In this document: positions 7,283-14,347 of the stretch, piece by piece
Layout: every line of letters begins with the position of its first letter
Position numbering within the stretch: position 1 is the first letter of the stretch
From: CAYQCE01 sp964415885
GTDB taxonomy: Bacteria; Zixibacteria; MSB-5A5; JAABVY01; JAHJOQ01
DNA length: 39,843 nucleotides
NCBI GenBank assembly: GCA_964415885.1
Contig: CAYQCE010000029.1
Coordinates: 1 to 39,843, forward strand
Direction: 5' to 3'
The notes under the pieces: model-generated
The model's input: the letters and a program-made list of their open reading frames with translations, nothing else
Told to the model about the DNA's origin: nothing
Database searches by the model: none
Program-made: the position numbers and the translations under genes

Positions 7283-8111
7283 GGCTTGTTTGTTCAAAGT
7301 ATCTTATGTGGTCGCTTGCCGCGAAGAGACCTATTACACCACGACCCGCGGGAAGCGGGATTCCCAGCACGCCGACATCCGGACTATTCTCCGCTTTGAA
7401 AGACTTTGGTGTGCCATCGCTTAAGATCAGCATCAATGAATCATACAGCTCATCGTCAACCGTCCCTCGCGCCGGGAGGCCGAGACCTATGTCGGATGCC
7501 GGCAGGTACCAGCTCATCGCGAGATTGCGGTAAACGACAATACCCGAGCTGTCCAGCCCGAGAACACCTATCGGCAGGAGGTTTAGAATGCTCTGCGAGA
7601 TTTGCAGTGCCTGATTCCGGGTCTGCAGGTCTCTCGTGCGCTCCTCCACCTTTTCCTCGAGCGATTCAGTAAGGTATCGCAGTGCTTCGTTTCTCCGTCG
7701 CAAGACGGTGTTGAGCTCGGATATCTCCCGTTGCAGGTTATACTGGTCAACCGCTCTCATAATCGCGGTCAACAACTCCTGGTCATTCCACGGCTTAACG
7801 ATGAACTTGTATATCTGACCGTCATTAATAGCTTCCACCATTGCCGATGTATCGGCGAAACCGCTCAGAACGATTCGAATCGTCTCCGGTGATTTTTCCC
7901 GAACGCGCCTCAGGAATTCCACGCCGTTCATATCGGGCATGCGATAATCCGAGATGACTACTACAATGTCATGTTCATCGAATGCTTTCAGGCCTTCCGG
8001 CCCGGATTCCGCCGCGATGACCTTGTATTCCGTACCGAGGAAGAGCCTCTTGATTGCTTTTAGAATGTTAGGCTCGTCGTCCACGACGAGCACCTTGTAC
8101 TTGTCACTCAT
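7236..8111 (-). CDS. Response regulator: receiver, coiled coil and PAS-like domain
   Basis: This is a 291-residue cytosolic protein. The receiver spans about 5-120: VVDDEP, phosphoacceptor D55 in VVISDYRMP, and KPW at 106-108. A coiled coil follows (about 125-175, rich in Glu/Arg/Leu with EEKVEERTRDLQTR). A degenerate PAS-like domain starts at NLLPIGVLGLDSSGIVVYRN. There is no DNA-binding or enzymatic output, so it probably signals by protein contact or senses a ligand through the PAS-like part. ATG 8111 overlaps the kinase stop codon (8106-8104) by 8 nt, indicating tight coupling to the kinase. It is the most likely primary partner of that kinase, by position. Confidence 0.88.
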   Translation of the reverse strand: MSDKYKVLVVDDEPNILKAIKRLFLGTEYKVIAAESGPEGLKAFDEHDIVVVISDYRMPDMNGVEFLRRVREKSPETIRIVLSGFADTSAMVEAINDGQIYKFIVKPWNDQELLTAIMRAVDQYNLQREISELNTVLRRRNEALRYLTESLEEKVEERTRDLQTRNQALQISQSILNLLPIGVLGLDSSGIVVYRNLAMSWYLPASDIGLGLPARGTVDDELYDSLMLILSDGTPKSFKAENSPDVGVLGIPLPAGRGVIGLFAASDHIRYFEQTSHGILRSEREQRTEEV

Positions 8112-10077
8112 CAAGCCCCCCGAGTGGAAAGGTCATCGTAAACGTCGTACCCTTTCCTACTTCGCTGTCCACTTCGATCGAGCCATTGTGCTTTTCGACG
8201 ATATCATGCACGAGACTCAACCCGAGCCCGGTCCCCTCGCCGACTTCCTTTGTAGTAAAGAATGGCTCAAAGATCTTGCTGAGTTGATCCTCCGGAATCC
8301 CTTTGCCGTTATCCGAGATCGAGACATAGATGCCGTCACCATCGGACCATGTACGAATCTTGATTAGACCATTCTTGTGCTCAATAGACTGACCGGCATT
8401 TACGAGAAGATTTAGGAACACCTGGTTCAACTGGTTCGGCATGCAGGTCAGTTCGGGTATATCGCCAAAGTCGGTCTCGACCTTGCACTTGTACTTGAGT
8501 TCGTTCCAGACAATATTCAGTGTTGATCTGAGTCCCTCATTCAGATCGGTACTCTCGCGTTCCGATTTGTCGATTCTGGCGAAACTTTTCAGATCGGTTA
8601 CGATCTCCGCCACGCGTTCCGTGCCATCGATACTTTCGCTGATGGCATCCCCGAAATCATCTATCATCTCCTTCAGCTCCTCGCGATTCTCGTCATCGAG
8701 TTCGTCGATATTGCTGAGACATTTGTTCAGGTGATTCAGGTATCGGTACATGGTGTTGAGGTTTGATTTGATATAGCCGACCGGATTATTGATCTCATGC
8801 GCAACTCCGGCCGCAAGTGTGCCGATTGCAGCGAGCTTCTCGGACTGCAGAAGCTGTTGGCGAGACTTGTCGCGCTCGGAGACATCCATGAAAACCGCAA
8901 TGGCGTAGGTTACTTTGCCGCTCTCGTCAAATATGGGGCTTCCCCAGACATCAATAGGGATTACCCGATTTTCGGTGTGGATCGCTATGTCATCGACGCT
9001 CAACCTCTCGCCCTTCAGTGCGCGCACTATGGGAAGTCTGTTTGTCGGGTACTTGTTGTTTGTGCCACGAACGTAGAACTTGTCGAAATAGCTGGAGAAG
9101 TCCTTACTGGTCACAAGATCGGTCGGATCGCCGACAATCTCAGATGCCGCATGGTTGGCGTAATAAGGCTTGCCGTCCGTGTCAGTCACAACAATTCCAA
9201 CCGGCAGCTTTTCGAGGAATTGAAACAGCCGACGCTCACTCTGACGCAGTGCGTTCTCCGAGAGTATACGCTCCGTTATGTCCGTGAGAAACTTCAACGC
9301 CGCTGGACGTCCGTTCCACTCAATGGCGACTCCGTAGGACTGCGCCCAGCAAACGTCGCCGTTTTTTCGCACCAGTCGGAAGGTTTGCGGTTTGACAGCT
9401 TCTCCGGCCATTTGGAGCTTGTGAAATTCTCGTGCTCGTTCGTGGTCCTCCTCATGCACCACTCTTATATAGTCGATCTCACGCGCCTCTTCGCGTGTGT
9501 ATCCGATCATCTGCACCGCACGCGGATTCATGTACTGGATTCGCCCGTCCGCAATAACGACAATCGCCTCTCCCGTATGCTCCACGATCATCTGAAGCAG
9601 ACCGTCGCTCTCTCGAAGCTTCTGTATGAGAAGGTTGCTTTTGTTACCGATGCTGATTTCCATTTGCTCCTCCGTCGGAAACAACAGCAGGAGAATACTC
9701 TCCGAGCCGGATTGCAAGTCTTCAGGGAAATGTGCACAGCACCAGCAGTGAGTGAAGCCGTCGGTTGTGGCGAAACGGAAGTCGAGGCGTCTGACGGCAA
9801 TGCTGTCTTGATGACTCGAGATGCTCTTCAGCTCGGACTGGACTGCAGCCCTGTCGTCGGGATGGACGTGCTCCGCGATGTGACTGCCGATTGGAACGCC
9901 GAGCGCTGATTCGAGCCATGACCGTGACAACTTCGAATCTGTTATCCTCAGATCGAGGTCGAGACGCAGATATGTTGTAGTTAACGGCAGCTGATAGCCG
10001 TGAGAGGTACAGGCGACGACACCGGAGAACTCTCGTGTTTCGCCAACCCCTTTGCCCTTTGGAACTACGTCGCTCAC
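8104..10077 (-). CDS. Cytosolic multi-PAS sensor histidine kinase
   Basis: This 657-residue kinase has no transmembrane segment or signal peptide. Residues about 30-125 look like a degenerate PAS domain, about 155-275 a PAS with PAC end (ALKFLTDITERI), and about 285-405 a second clear PAS (AIAVFMDVSERDKSR). The dimerisation helix carries the phosphorylated H427 in LAAGVAHEINNP, a variant common in NtrB-like kinases. The ATPase domain has NQVFLNLLVNAGQ, DNGKGIP, FFTTKEVGEGTGLGL and a complete C-terminus. GTG 10077 is used with gagg upstream. It is the first gene of the six-gene operon and the only kinase for three receivers. The signal is unknown, but a cytosolic cue such as redox state or a metabolite is likely. 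Confidence 0.93.
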   Translation of the reverse strand: MSDVVPKGKGVGETREFSGVVACTSHGYQLPLTTTYLRLDLDLRITDSKLSRSWLESALGVPIGSHIAEHVHPDDRAAVQSELKSISSHQDSIAVRRLDFRFATTDGFTHCWCCAHFPEDLQSGSESILLLLFPTEEQMEISIGNKSNLLIQKLRESDGLLQMIVEHTGEAIVVIADGRIQYMNPRAVQMIGYTREEAREIDYIRVVHEEDHERAREFHKLQMAGEAVKPQTFRLVRKNGDVCWAQSYGVAIEWNGRPAALKFLTDITERILSENALRQSERRLFQFLEKLPVGIVVTDTDGKPYYANHAASEIVGDPTDLVTSKDFSSYFDKFYVRGTNNKYPTNRLPIVRALKGERLSVDDIAIHTENRVIPIDVWGSPIFDESGKVTYAIAVFMDVSERDKSRQQLLQSEKLAAIGTLAAGVAHEINNPVGYIKSNLNTMYRYLNHLNKCLSNIDELDDENREELKEMIDDFGDAISESIDGTERVAEIVTDLKSFARIDKSERESTDLNEGLRSTLNIVWNELKYKCKVETDFGDIPELTCMPNQLNQVFLNLLVNAGQSIEHKNGLIKIRTWSDGDGIYVSISDNGKGIPEDQLSKIFEPFFTTKEVGEGTGLGLSLVHDIVEKHNGSIEVDSEVGKGTTFTMTFPLGGLDE

Positions 10078-10651
10078 TTTCGCCTCAAATTCTTAATGCA
10101 CCAGGCTTATTCACCGGAGAACCGATCTGGCTTGAGTCGCTTCGAGTTTCATATCCTATATCTGTTATCGGCACCGTGATTCTAACTGTTAGTGTGGTGC
10201 TTCGAAACGACTGAAATATGTTCTGTTTGGTGTTTCAGGCCTAACTGCAAGCCGTCGAGTTGATTCTATGCCCTCTGCCGATACATCTCGATCATCAGCG
10301 TGTTTTAAGTTGAAGCAGTTGTTGGAAGTTTTATTGGAGAGATTATAACACCCGAACAGGTCATTAGTGAGCTCGATAGCCTCGGCACATAGCAGAACAG
10401 AGAGGTCTACCGCCGCCGCGGCTCCGTCGACAAGCAATTCGGCGTCAGCTTCGCCAACCGGAGGAGGATACAGAAAAGAATCAGGACCGATCACGGACTC
10501 GCCGGCAGCCGCTGGGAAAGCGGCAACACAGATGCCATGTCGCTCGTTACGCCAATCACCGCTCCAGGGAAATGGAAAAGTCACGATACTGCATCATTGA
10601 ATATCGAGCGGGTGCTGTCGTAGCCATGTATCAGGAGTAGCAGTTGGAAAC
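10078..10651. other. Intergenic region between the kinase and the DUF4846 gene
   Basis: Both flanking genes are on the minus strand, so the kinase promoter should lie here. A 131-codon minus-strand frame (10584-10189, GTG start) includes a hydrophobic, helix-like stretch (AAAAVDLSVLLCAEAIEL) but has no ribosome site, and I recognise no family. A 77-codon plus-strand frame overlaps it and is Ser/Ala-rich. Either could be a decayed gene, and I do not call one. AT-rich sequence near 10150-10165 contains a tatagg-like -10 candidate for the kinase. Confidence 0.35.
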
Positions 10652-11506
10652 TCATTCCGGGAATCTTCTGAGATCGGACCATTCGAAGGTCCATGACGGA
10701 GTCTTCAGCTTCTCATCCTGGCCAACAACATACCATGGATTCATCGTTCGGTCCCGCTCGTTTGCCACAACGTGCATGTCCTGAGATGGTGTGAAACCCT
10801 GTACGAATAGAATCGCCGTCTCTCCCGATTCGCCGTTTTTGCACATATCCGCGACAATCATTGCATGTCCCGGAAACCCGCCGATTATCATGATATCCCC
10901 CGGCCGCACGTCGTTCGGATTGTCAACCTTGATGAGCTCCTTCTTGAGCGAGTAGGTCCCGGCATACATATAGACGACATCGAGATACGATTGGAGCGCT
11001 TCGAAGGAGCTTTCAACCGGTTCGCAGCAAGTCCATGATACGTTGTTGCCCGAGATGACCGGCCGCTTGCCCTCTATCCAGTCCGTGAACGATGCAGTGT
11101 CGCCACTGGTGAAATTGAAGCTGATGTCATCTAACCGTCCCCTGGAGTAAAGATACTCCGCACGGAACTTCATCACCGCATCCGCACACTGGAGCAGATC
11201 GCGATATCCGGAATCCATGTCTATTACGCGATAGTGATGATCCTGATGCTCCTTGAGCTCGCCGTTATAGATGTAGACCGGAGTGCCCTCGGGTTTCAGC
11301 GGCAGTTTCCTGAGGTAGCTTTCAAAACTCCCATCAGACACCTCGATTCTCTCGAATCCACCCGGCAAAGGAATATCCTGTATCGATCTGATCTCCCGAG
11401 ATTCGACTGTCTCTTCGGTCTGACCACGGCATGAAGTCGAGAGAGTGAATGTCAGAGCAATTAGAATGTAGAGAGTTGCAATCGGCAGTTTTATCCGTCC
11501 AACCAT
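10652..11506 (-). CDS. Exported DUF4846 protein
   Basis: This 284-residue protein has an N-terminal signal (hydrophobic core LPIATLYILIALTFTL, then STSCRGQ), where the cysteine hints at a lipoprotein but the lipobox is weak. The rest matches DUF4846 as I recall it: IPLPGGFERIEV, SYLRKLPLKPEGTPVYIYNG, QCADAVMKFRAEYLYSRG, FNFTSGDT, and a late VRPGDIMIIGGFPGHAMIVADM segment. That GDI..GHA..V pattern recalls papain-like NlpC/P60-type folds, so a cell-wall or amidase role is possible; this is inference. It has its own promoter (11545-11573), divergent from the dprA-like operon. Confidence 0.8.
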   Translation of the reverse strand: MVGRIKLPIATLYILIALTFTLSTSCRGQTEETVESREIRSIQDIPLPGGFERIEVSDGSFESYLRKLPLKPEGTPVYIYNGELKEHQDHHYRVIDMDSGYRDLLQCADAVMKFRAEYLYSRGRLDDISFNFTSGDTASFTDWIEGKRPVISGNNVSWTCCEPVESSFEALQSYLDVVYMYAGTYSLKKELIKVDNPNDVRPGDIMIIGGFPGHAMIVADMCKNGESGETAILFVQGFTPSQDMHVVANERDRTMNPWYVVGQDEKLKTPSWTFEWSDLRRFPE

Positions 11507-11544
11507 AATTTACCCGCGTCCATTGACTTGCGTTACTTGCATCA

Positions 11545-11573
11545 ATTGTAATCACATTTTCTATAACAGACAA
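11545..11573 (-). promoter_or_regulatory. Promoter of the DUF4846 gene
   Basis: On the minus strand there is TTGTCT (11573-11568), a 17-nt spacer and TACAAT (11550-11545). It lies 38 nt before the start codon, with ideal spacing. Confidence 0.7.
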
Positions 11574-11632
11574 ATGGAATCCGTGTTGCAGATGTTTGTT
11601 TATTCGAGTCTTCGTTCATCCAAGCAAGACGC

Positions 11633-11661
11633 TTGACACATTTGAACGGCAGTCGTACTAT
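11633..11661 (+). promoter_or_regulatory. Promoter of the dprA-like operon
   Basis: Consensus TTGACA (11633-11638), a 17-nt spacer and TACTAT (11656-11661). Transcription would begin near 11668. This rules out the longest open frame (ATG 11633) as the translated form and supports ATG 11702. Confidence 0.75.
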
Positions 11662-11701
11662 TTGTGTTACGGAACTACGGATACTTATCAGGATTGGAAC
11701 G

Positions 11702-12586
11702 ATGACCGAATTGTACATGAAAAGCGTTGTAATGGCATTGCGGGAGGCTGGAGGTGTCGGTCCCAAGATGTTCCAGATGCTACTGGCGACATGTGGTTCG
11801 CCGGAGAATGTGTACGACGCCGATTTCGAAGTGCTTGCCGATCTGCCGAGGGTATCCGAGGAAAAGGCCTCACAGATTCTGGCATCGCAGGATATGATTC
11901 AACTGATGAGTGAACGTATCGAGCGCATAGCCGAGGACGGGATAAATGTTACAACATTCATAGACGACGATTATCCTGCGAGGCTTCGCAAGATCGACGC
12001 CCCTCCGCCGGTTCTTTATTGTCGCGGCAAACTGCCGGATCCGGAGAGACGTGCGGTCGCAATCATCGGCACGACCGACGCTACTGCAGAAGGTATCAAT
12101 GCCACCGTTCAGATTGCGGGAGAGCTTGCCGAAAGGAAGGTCTCCGTCGTTTCAGGTCTTGCCCGTGGAATCGATGCCTCCGCGCACGTCAGCGCACTTG
12201 AAAAAGGTGGCCTGACCTATGCGGTTCTCGGTTCGGGACTCTACAATGTGTATCCCGAGGAAAGTGAACTTGTGGCAGTGCAGATATCTAAAGACGGATG
12301 TGTGATCTCCGAGTATCCGCCCGATACAACGGTATCGACCGGTAGATTGCTCGCGAGAAATCGTATAGTCGTGGGGATGTCGGACTCGGTGATTATCGCG
12401 GAACTTTCGCCGGATTCGTCCGGCTGCCGGTCAGCCGCGGAGGCCTGTGACGATCAGGGCAAGCTGCTGTTTTATCTTCTCAAAGGGGACGAGAAGAAAC
12501 GTGGCATCGAAGTGCCGTCAAATGCATTTCCATTTCAGACATTCGAGGATGTCAAGACTATTCTCGAAACCAGCACGAGGAGCTGA
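11702..12586 (+). CDS. Divergent DprA/Smf-like protein
   Basis: This 294-residue protein has the DprA layout: an N-terminal helical region with ALREAGGVGPKMFQ, then a Rossmann-like domain with VAIIGTT, VVSGLARGIDASAHVSALE, AVLGSGLYNVYP, VISEYPP and ARNRIVVGMSDSVIIAE. DprA loads RecA on incoming single-stranded DNA. Important deviations are seen: the usual GSR/GTR motif is GTT, the FPxRNRI motif is LLARNRI, the SGSL/ITA motif is SGCRSAAEA, and the C-terminal winged helix is missing. DNA binding may therefore be altered. The start is ATG 11702, set by the promoter at 11633-11661; aggattgg lies upstream. It is the first gene of a four-gene operon. It could be a SLOG-fold paralogue rather than the competence protein. 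Confidence 0.82.
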   Translation: MTELYMKSVVMALREAGGVGPKMFQMLLATCGSPENVYDADFEVLADLPRVSEEKASQILASQDMIQLMSERIERIAEDGINVTTFIDDDYPARLRKIDAPPPVLYCRGKLPDPERRAVAIIGTTDATAEGINATVQIAGELAERKVSVVSGLARGIDASAHVSALEKGGLTYAVLGSGLYNVYPEESELVAVQISKDGCVISEYPPDTTVSTGRLLARNRIVVGMSDSVIIAELSPDSSGCRSAAEACDDQGKLLFYLLKGDEKKRGIEVPSNAFPFQTFEDVKTILETSTRS

Positions 12587-12590
12587 TTAT

Positions 12591-12833
12591 ATGACATCGG
12601 AAAATGAAGAACATGAAAAAATCGCCTACTTGAAGAAACTGGTCGACGAGACTGTGGAACAGATAGAAAGTGGAGAGTTGGACCATGCCGCTGCGGATAC
12701 GCTGATCGAGGAAACGCGTCAGAAGGCCGAAGAGCTTATCCCGGATGACATGGACAAGTTTGACATGATATATGGCGCCAGATTCAAGCGCCTCATTGAA
12801 CAATACATCACCAGCAAAGAATCCTCCGAATAG
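12591..12833 (+). CDS. 80-residue acidic helical protein, unknown
   Basis: I recognise no family. The protein is strongly charged and predicted helical (YLKKLVDETVEQIESGEL, EETRQKAEELIPDDMDKF), without signal peptide or membrane segment. ATG 12591 follows a gaggag ribosome site and begins 4 nt after the dprA-like stop. The next gene starts 7 nt after its own stop. This spacing makes co-translation within the operon very likely. A longer in-frame open stretch upstream (to 12447) lies inside the dprA-like gene and is rejected. A partner or regulator of the neighbouring proteins is plausible but unsupported. Confidence 0.72.
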   Translation: MTSENEEHEKIAYLKKLVDETVEQIESGELDHAAADTLIEETRQKAEELIPDDMDKFDMIYGARFKRLIEQYITSKESSE

Positions 12834-12840
12834 GTGATAT

Positions 12841-13443
12841 TTGTCAGATTCGTACAAGACGGTCGCGCGTGAGAGCCGGGTCGAGATCAAGATCAAAAGA
12901 TCCCGATTCATAGGAACGGTAAGATATCTCACGTCCGTCGAGTCGGCACGTGAGTTCATAGATTCTGTATCCGGGGAATTTTACGATGCCACCCACAACT
13001 GCTGGGCTTATCGTATCGGGCTGGGGCAGGTCTTCAAGTACAATGACGACGGTGAACCGTCCGGCACGGCCGGCAAACCGATCCTCGACGCGATCGACAG
13101 GTACGATCTCGTCGACACATGTGTAGTGGTGACGCGGTACTATGGTGGAATCAAACTCGGAACCGGCGGGCTATCCCGCGCCTATCGAGATACCGCGCTC
13201 GCAGTAGTCGAAGAGGCGGGATCGGAGACGCGCTACCTGACCGAGCGTGTGAGGTTCACGTTTCATTTGCAGTTCACGAATATCGTCCTGAGAACACTAT
13301 CGTCCGAGGTCTCTACGACTGTAGACAGCGAGTACTCGGATGTCGGAAAGATAACCTGCGATATACGCCGTGACTCGGCAGAGAAGATCAAAAGCACCCT
13401 AATCTCTCAAACCAATGGCAGAATCGATATCGAGGAACTTTGA
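12841..13443 (+). CDS. YigZ/IMPACT (UPF0029) family protein
   Basis: This is a 200-residue cytosolic protein. The N-terminal UPF0029 domain has KRSRFIGTV, DATHNCWAYRIG, the signature YNDDGEPSGTAGKPIL and VVVTRYYGGIKLGTGGLSRAY. A C-terminal DUF1949-like ferredoxin fold covers roughly the last 65 residues. The family is linked to translation regulation (eukaryotic IMPACT) but the bacterial role is unsettled. The start is TTG 12841 with aggtgat just upstream, which is unusual but leaves the family N-terminus intact. It overlaps the next gene by 29 nt. Confidence 0.9.
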   Translation: MSDSYKTVARESRVEIKIKRSRFIGTVRYLTSVESAREFIDSVSGEFYDATHNCWAYRIGLGQVFKYNDDGEPSGTAGKPILDAIDRYDLVDTCVVVTRYYGGIKLGTGGLSRAYRDTALAVVEEAGSETRYLTERVRFTFHLQFTNIVLRTLSSEVSTTVDSEYSDVGKITCDIRRDSAEKIKSTLISQTNGRIDIEEL

Positions 13444-14347
13444 TGTCGTCGGGCTTGGGCTTTGTACCGTCGACTATATAGCATTGCTGAAACGCTACCC
13501 GGGTCCCGATTCCAAGATCGAAGCACTCGAGACTTCGATTCAGGGTGGAGGACCGGTACCGACCGCGCTCTGCACAGCTTCGCGTCTCGGACTCAGGACC
13601 TCGTTTGTCGGCGTGACTGGTGACGACAGGGACGGCCGGTTCATAGCCGATGAGCTGAAGCAGTTCAAAGTCGACACACGGTACCTTAGAGTCATTCACG
13701 GCAGCAGAACCAATCGCGCATTTGTCTGGGCGGATCGCACGAACGGCACCCGAAACGTCGTTCTTGACAAGAGCGGTGCGGGTGAGATCGACATCTCCAC
13801 AGTCCCCGCCAGCTTCTATACGTCTGCGAAGATTCTGCATATCGACGGTCGCAATCTTGATGCCGATATCGAGGCTGCACAAGCCGCCAGATCGAACGGA
13901 GTCGAGGTATCGCTCGATATTGGTTCAAAGCGGTATGGTTCCGAGGAGCTTCTGAAGTTGACCGATCATCTGGTCGTCTCGAATGTTTTCGCATACACAT
14001 TCTGTGACACGCAATCCACCGAACACTGCTTCGAGGACCTCCGGAAATACAATTTCAAGTCATGCGTGATTACTTTTGGCGATAAGGGTTCATGCGGATT
14101 CGAGGGCGAGGGGGGAATAGTGCGACAGCGCGCATATGCAATGGATGACTTTGTCGACTCCACCGGTGCGGGGGATGTCTTCCACGGTGCTTACCTCTAC
14201 GGTCTTGTCAGGGGTTTCGATGTCAGGGAGCGGCTCGAGTTTGCTTCCATTACTGCCGCATTGAAGTGTCGCAGGCTCGGCGGACGTATCGGTATTCCGA
14301 CTCTGGAAGAAGTCGAGCAGTTCAGTGCGAAATTGAGCGAGCCCTAA
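13415..14347 (+). CDS. PfkB-family carbohydrate kinase
   Basis: This 310-residue kinase is of the ribokinase fold. It has DVVGLGLCTVDYI at the start, GGGPVPTALCTASRLG (substrate-side glycines), GVTGDDRDG, and the second PfkB signature DSTGAGDVFHGAY with the anion hole GAGD at 251-254 and catalytic D254. The substrate cannot be told from motifs; ribokinase-, fructokinase- and nucleoside-kinase-type activities are all possible. It is last in the dprA-like operon, starting inside yigZ (29-nt overlap). Its stop overlaps the stop of the convergent antiporter gene by a few bases. Confidence 0.9.
   Translation: MAESISRNFDVVGLGLCTVDYIALLKRYPGPDSKIEALETSIQGGGPVPTALCTASRLGLRTSFVGVTGDDRDGRFIADELKQFKVDTRYLRVIHGSRTNRAFVWADRTNGTRNVVLDKSGAGEIDISTVPASFYTSAKILHIDGRNLDADIEAAQAARSNGVEVSLDIGSKRYGSEELLKLTDHLVVSNVFAYTFCDTQSTEHCFEDLRKYNFKSCVITFGDKGSCGFEGEGGIVRQRAYAMDDFVDSTGAGDVFHGAYLYGLVRGFDVRERLEFASITAALKCRRLGGRIGIPTLEEVEQFSAKLSEP

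Noticed and set aside
8797..9909. 370-codon plus-strand open frame
   Set aside because: It lies antisense to the histidine kinase, which has a complete set of kinase motifs; no family is recognised in the shadow.
7236..10077. Single fused hybrid kinase-receiver protein
   Set aside because: The kinase ends at a clear TGA (8106-8104) and the receiver starts in another frame with an ATG overlapping that stop.
10189..10584. 131-codon minus-strand frame upstream of the kinase
   Set aside because: GTG start without a ribosome site and no recognised domain; left as an unsupported possibility in the intergenic entry.
11633..11701. Longer N-terminus for the dprA-like protein
   Set aside because: A consensus promoter at 11633-11661 occupies these codons, so translation must start later.
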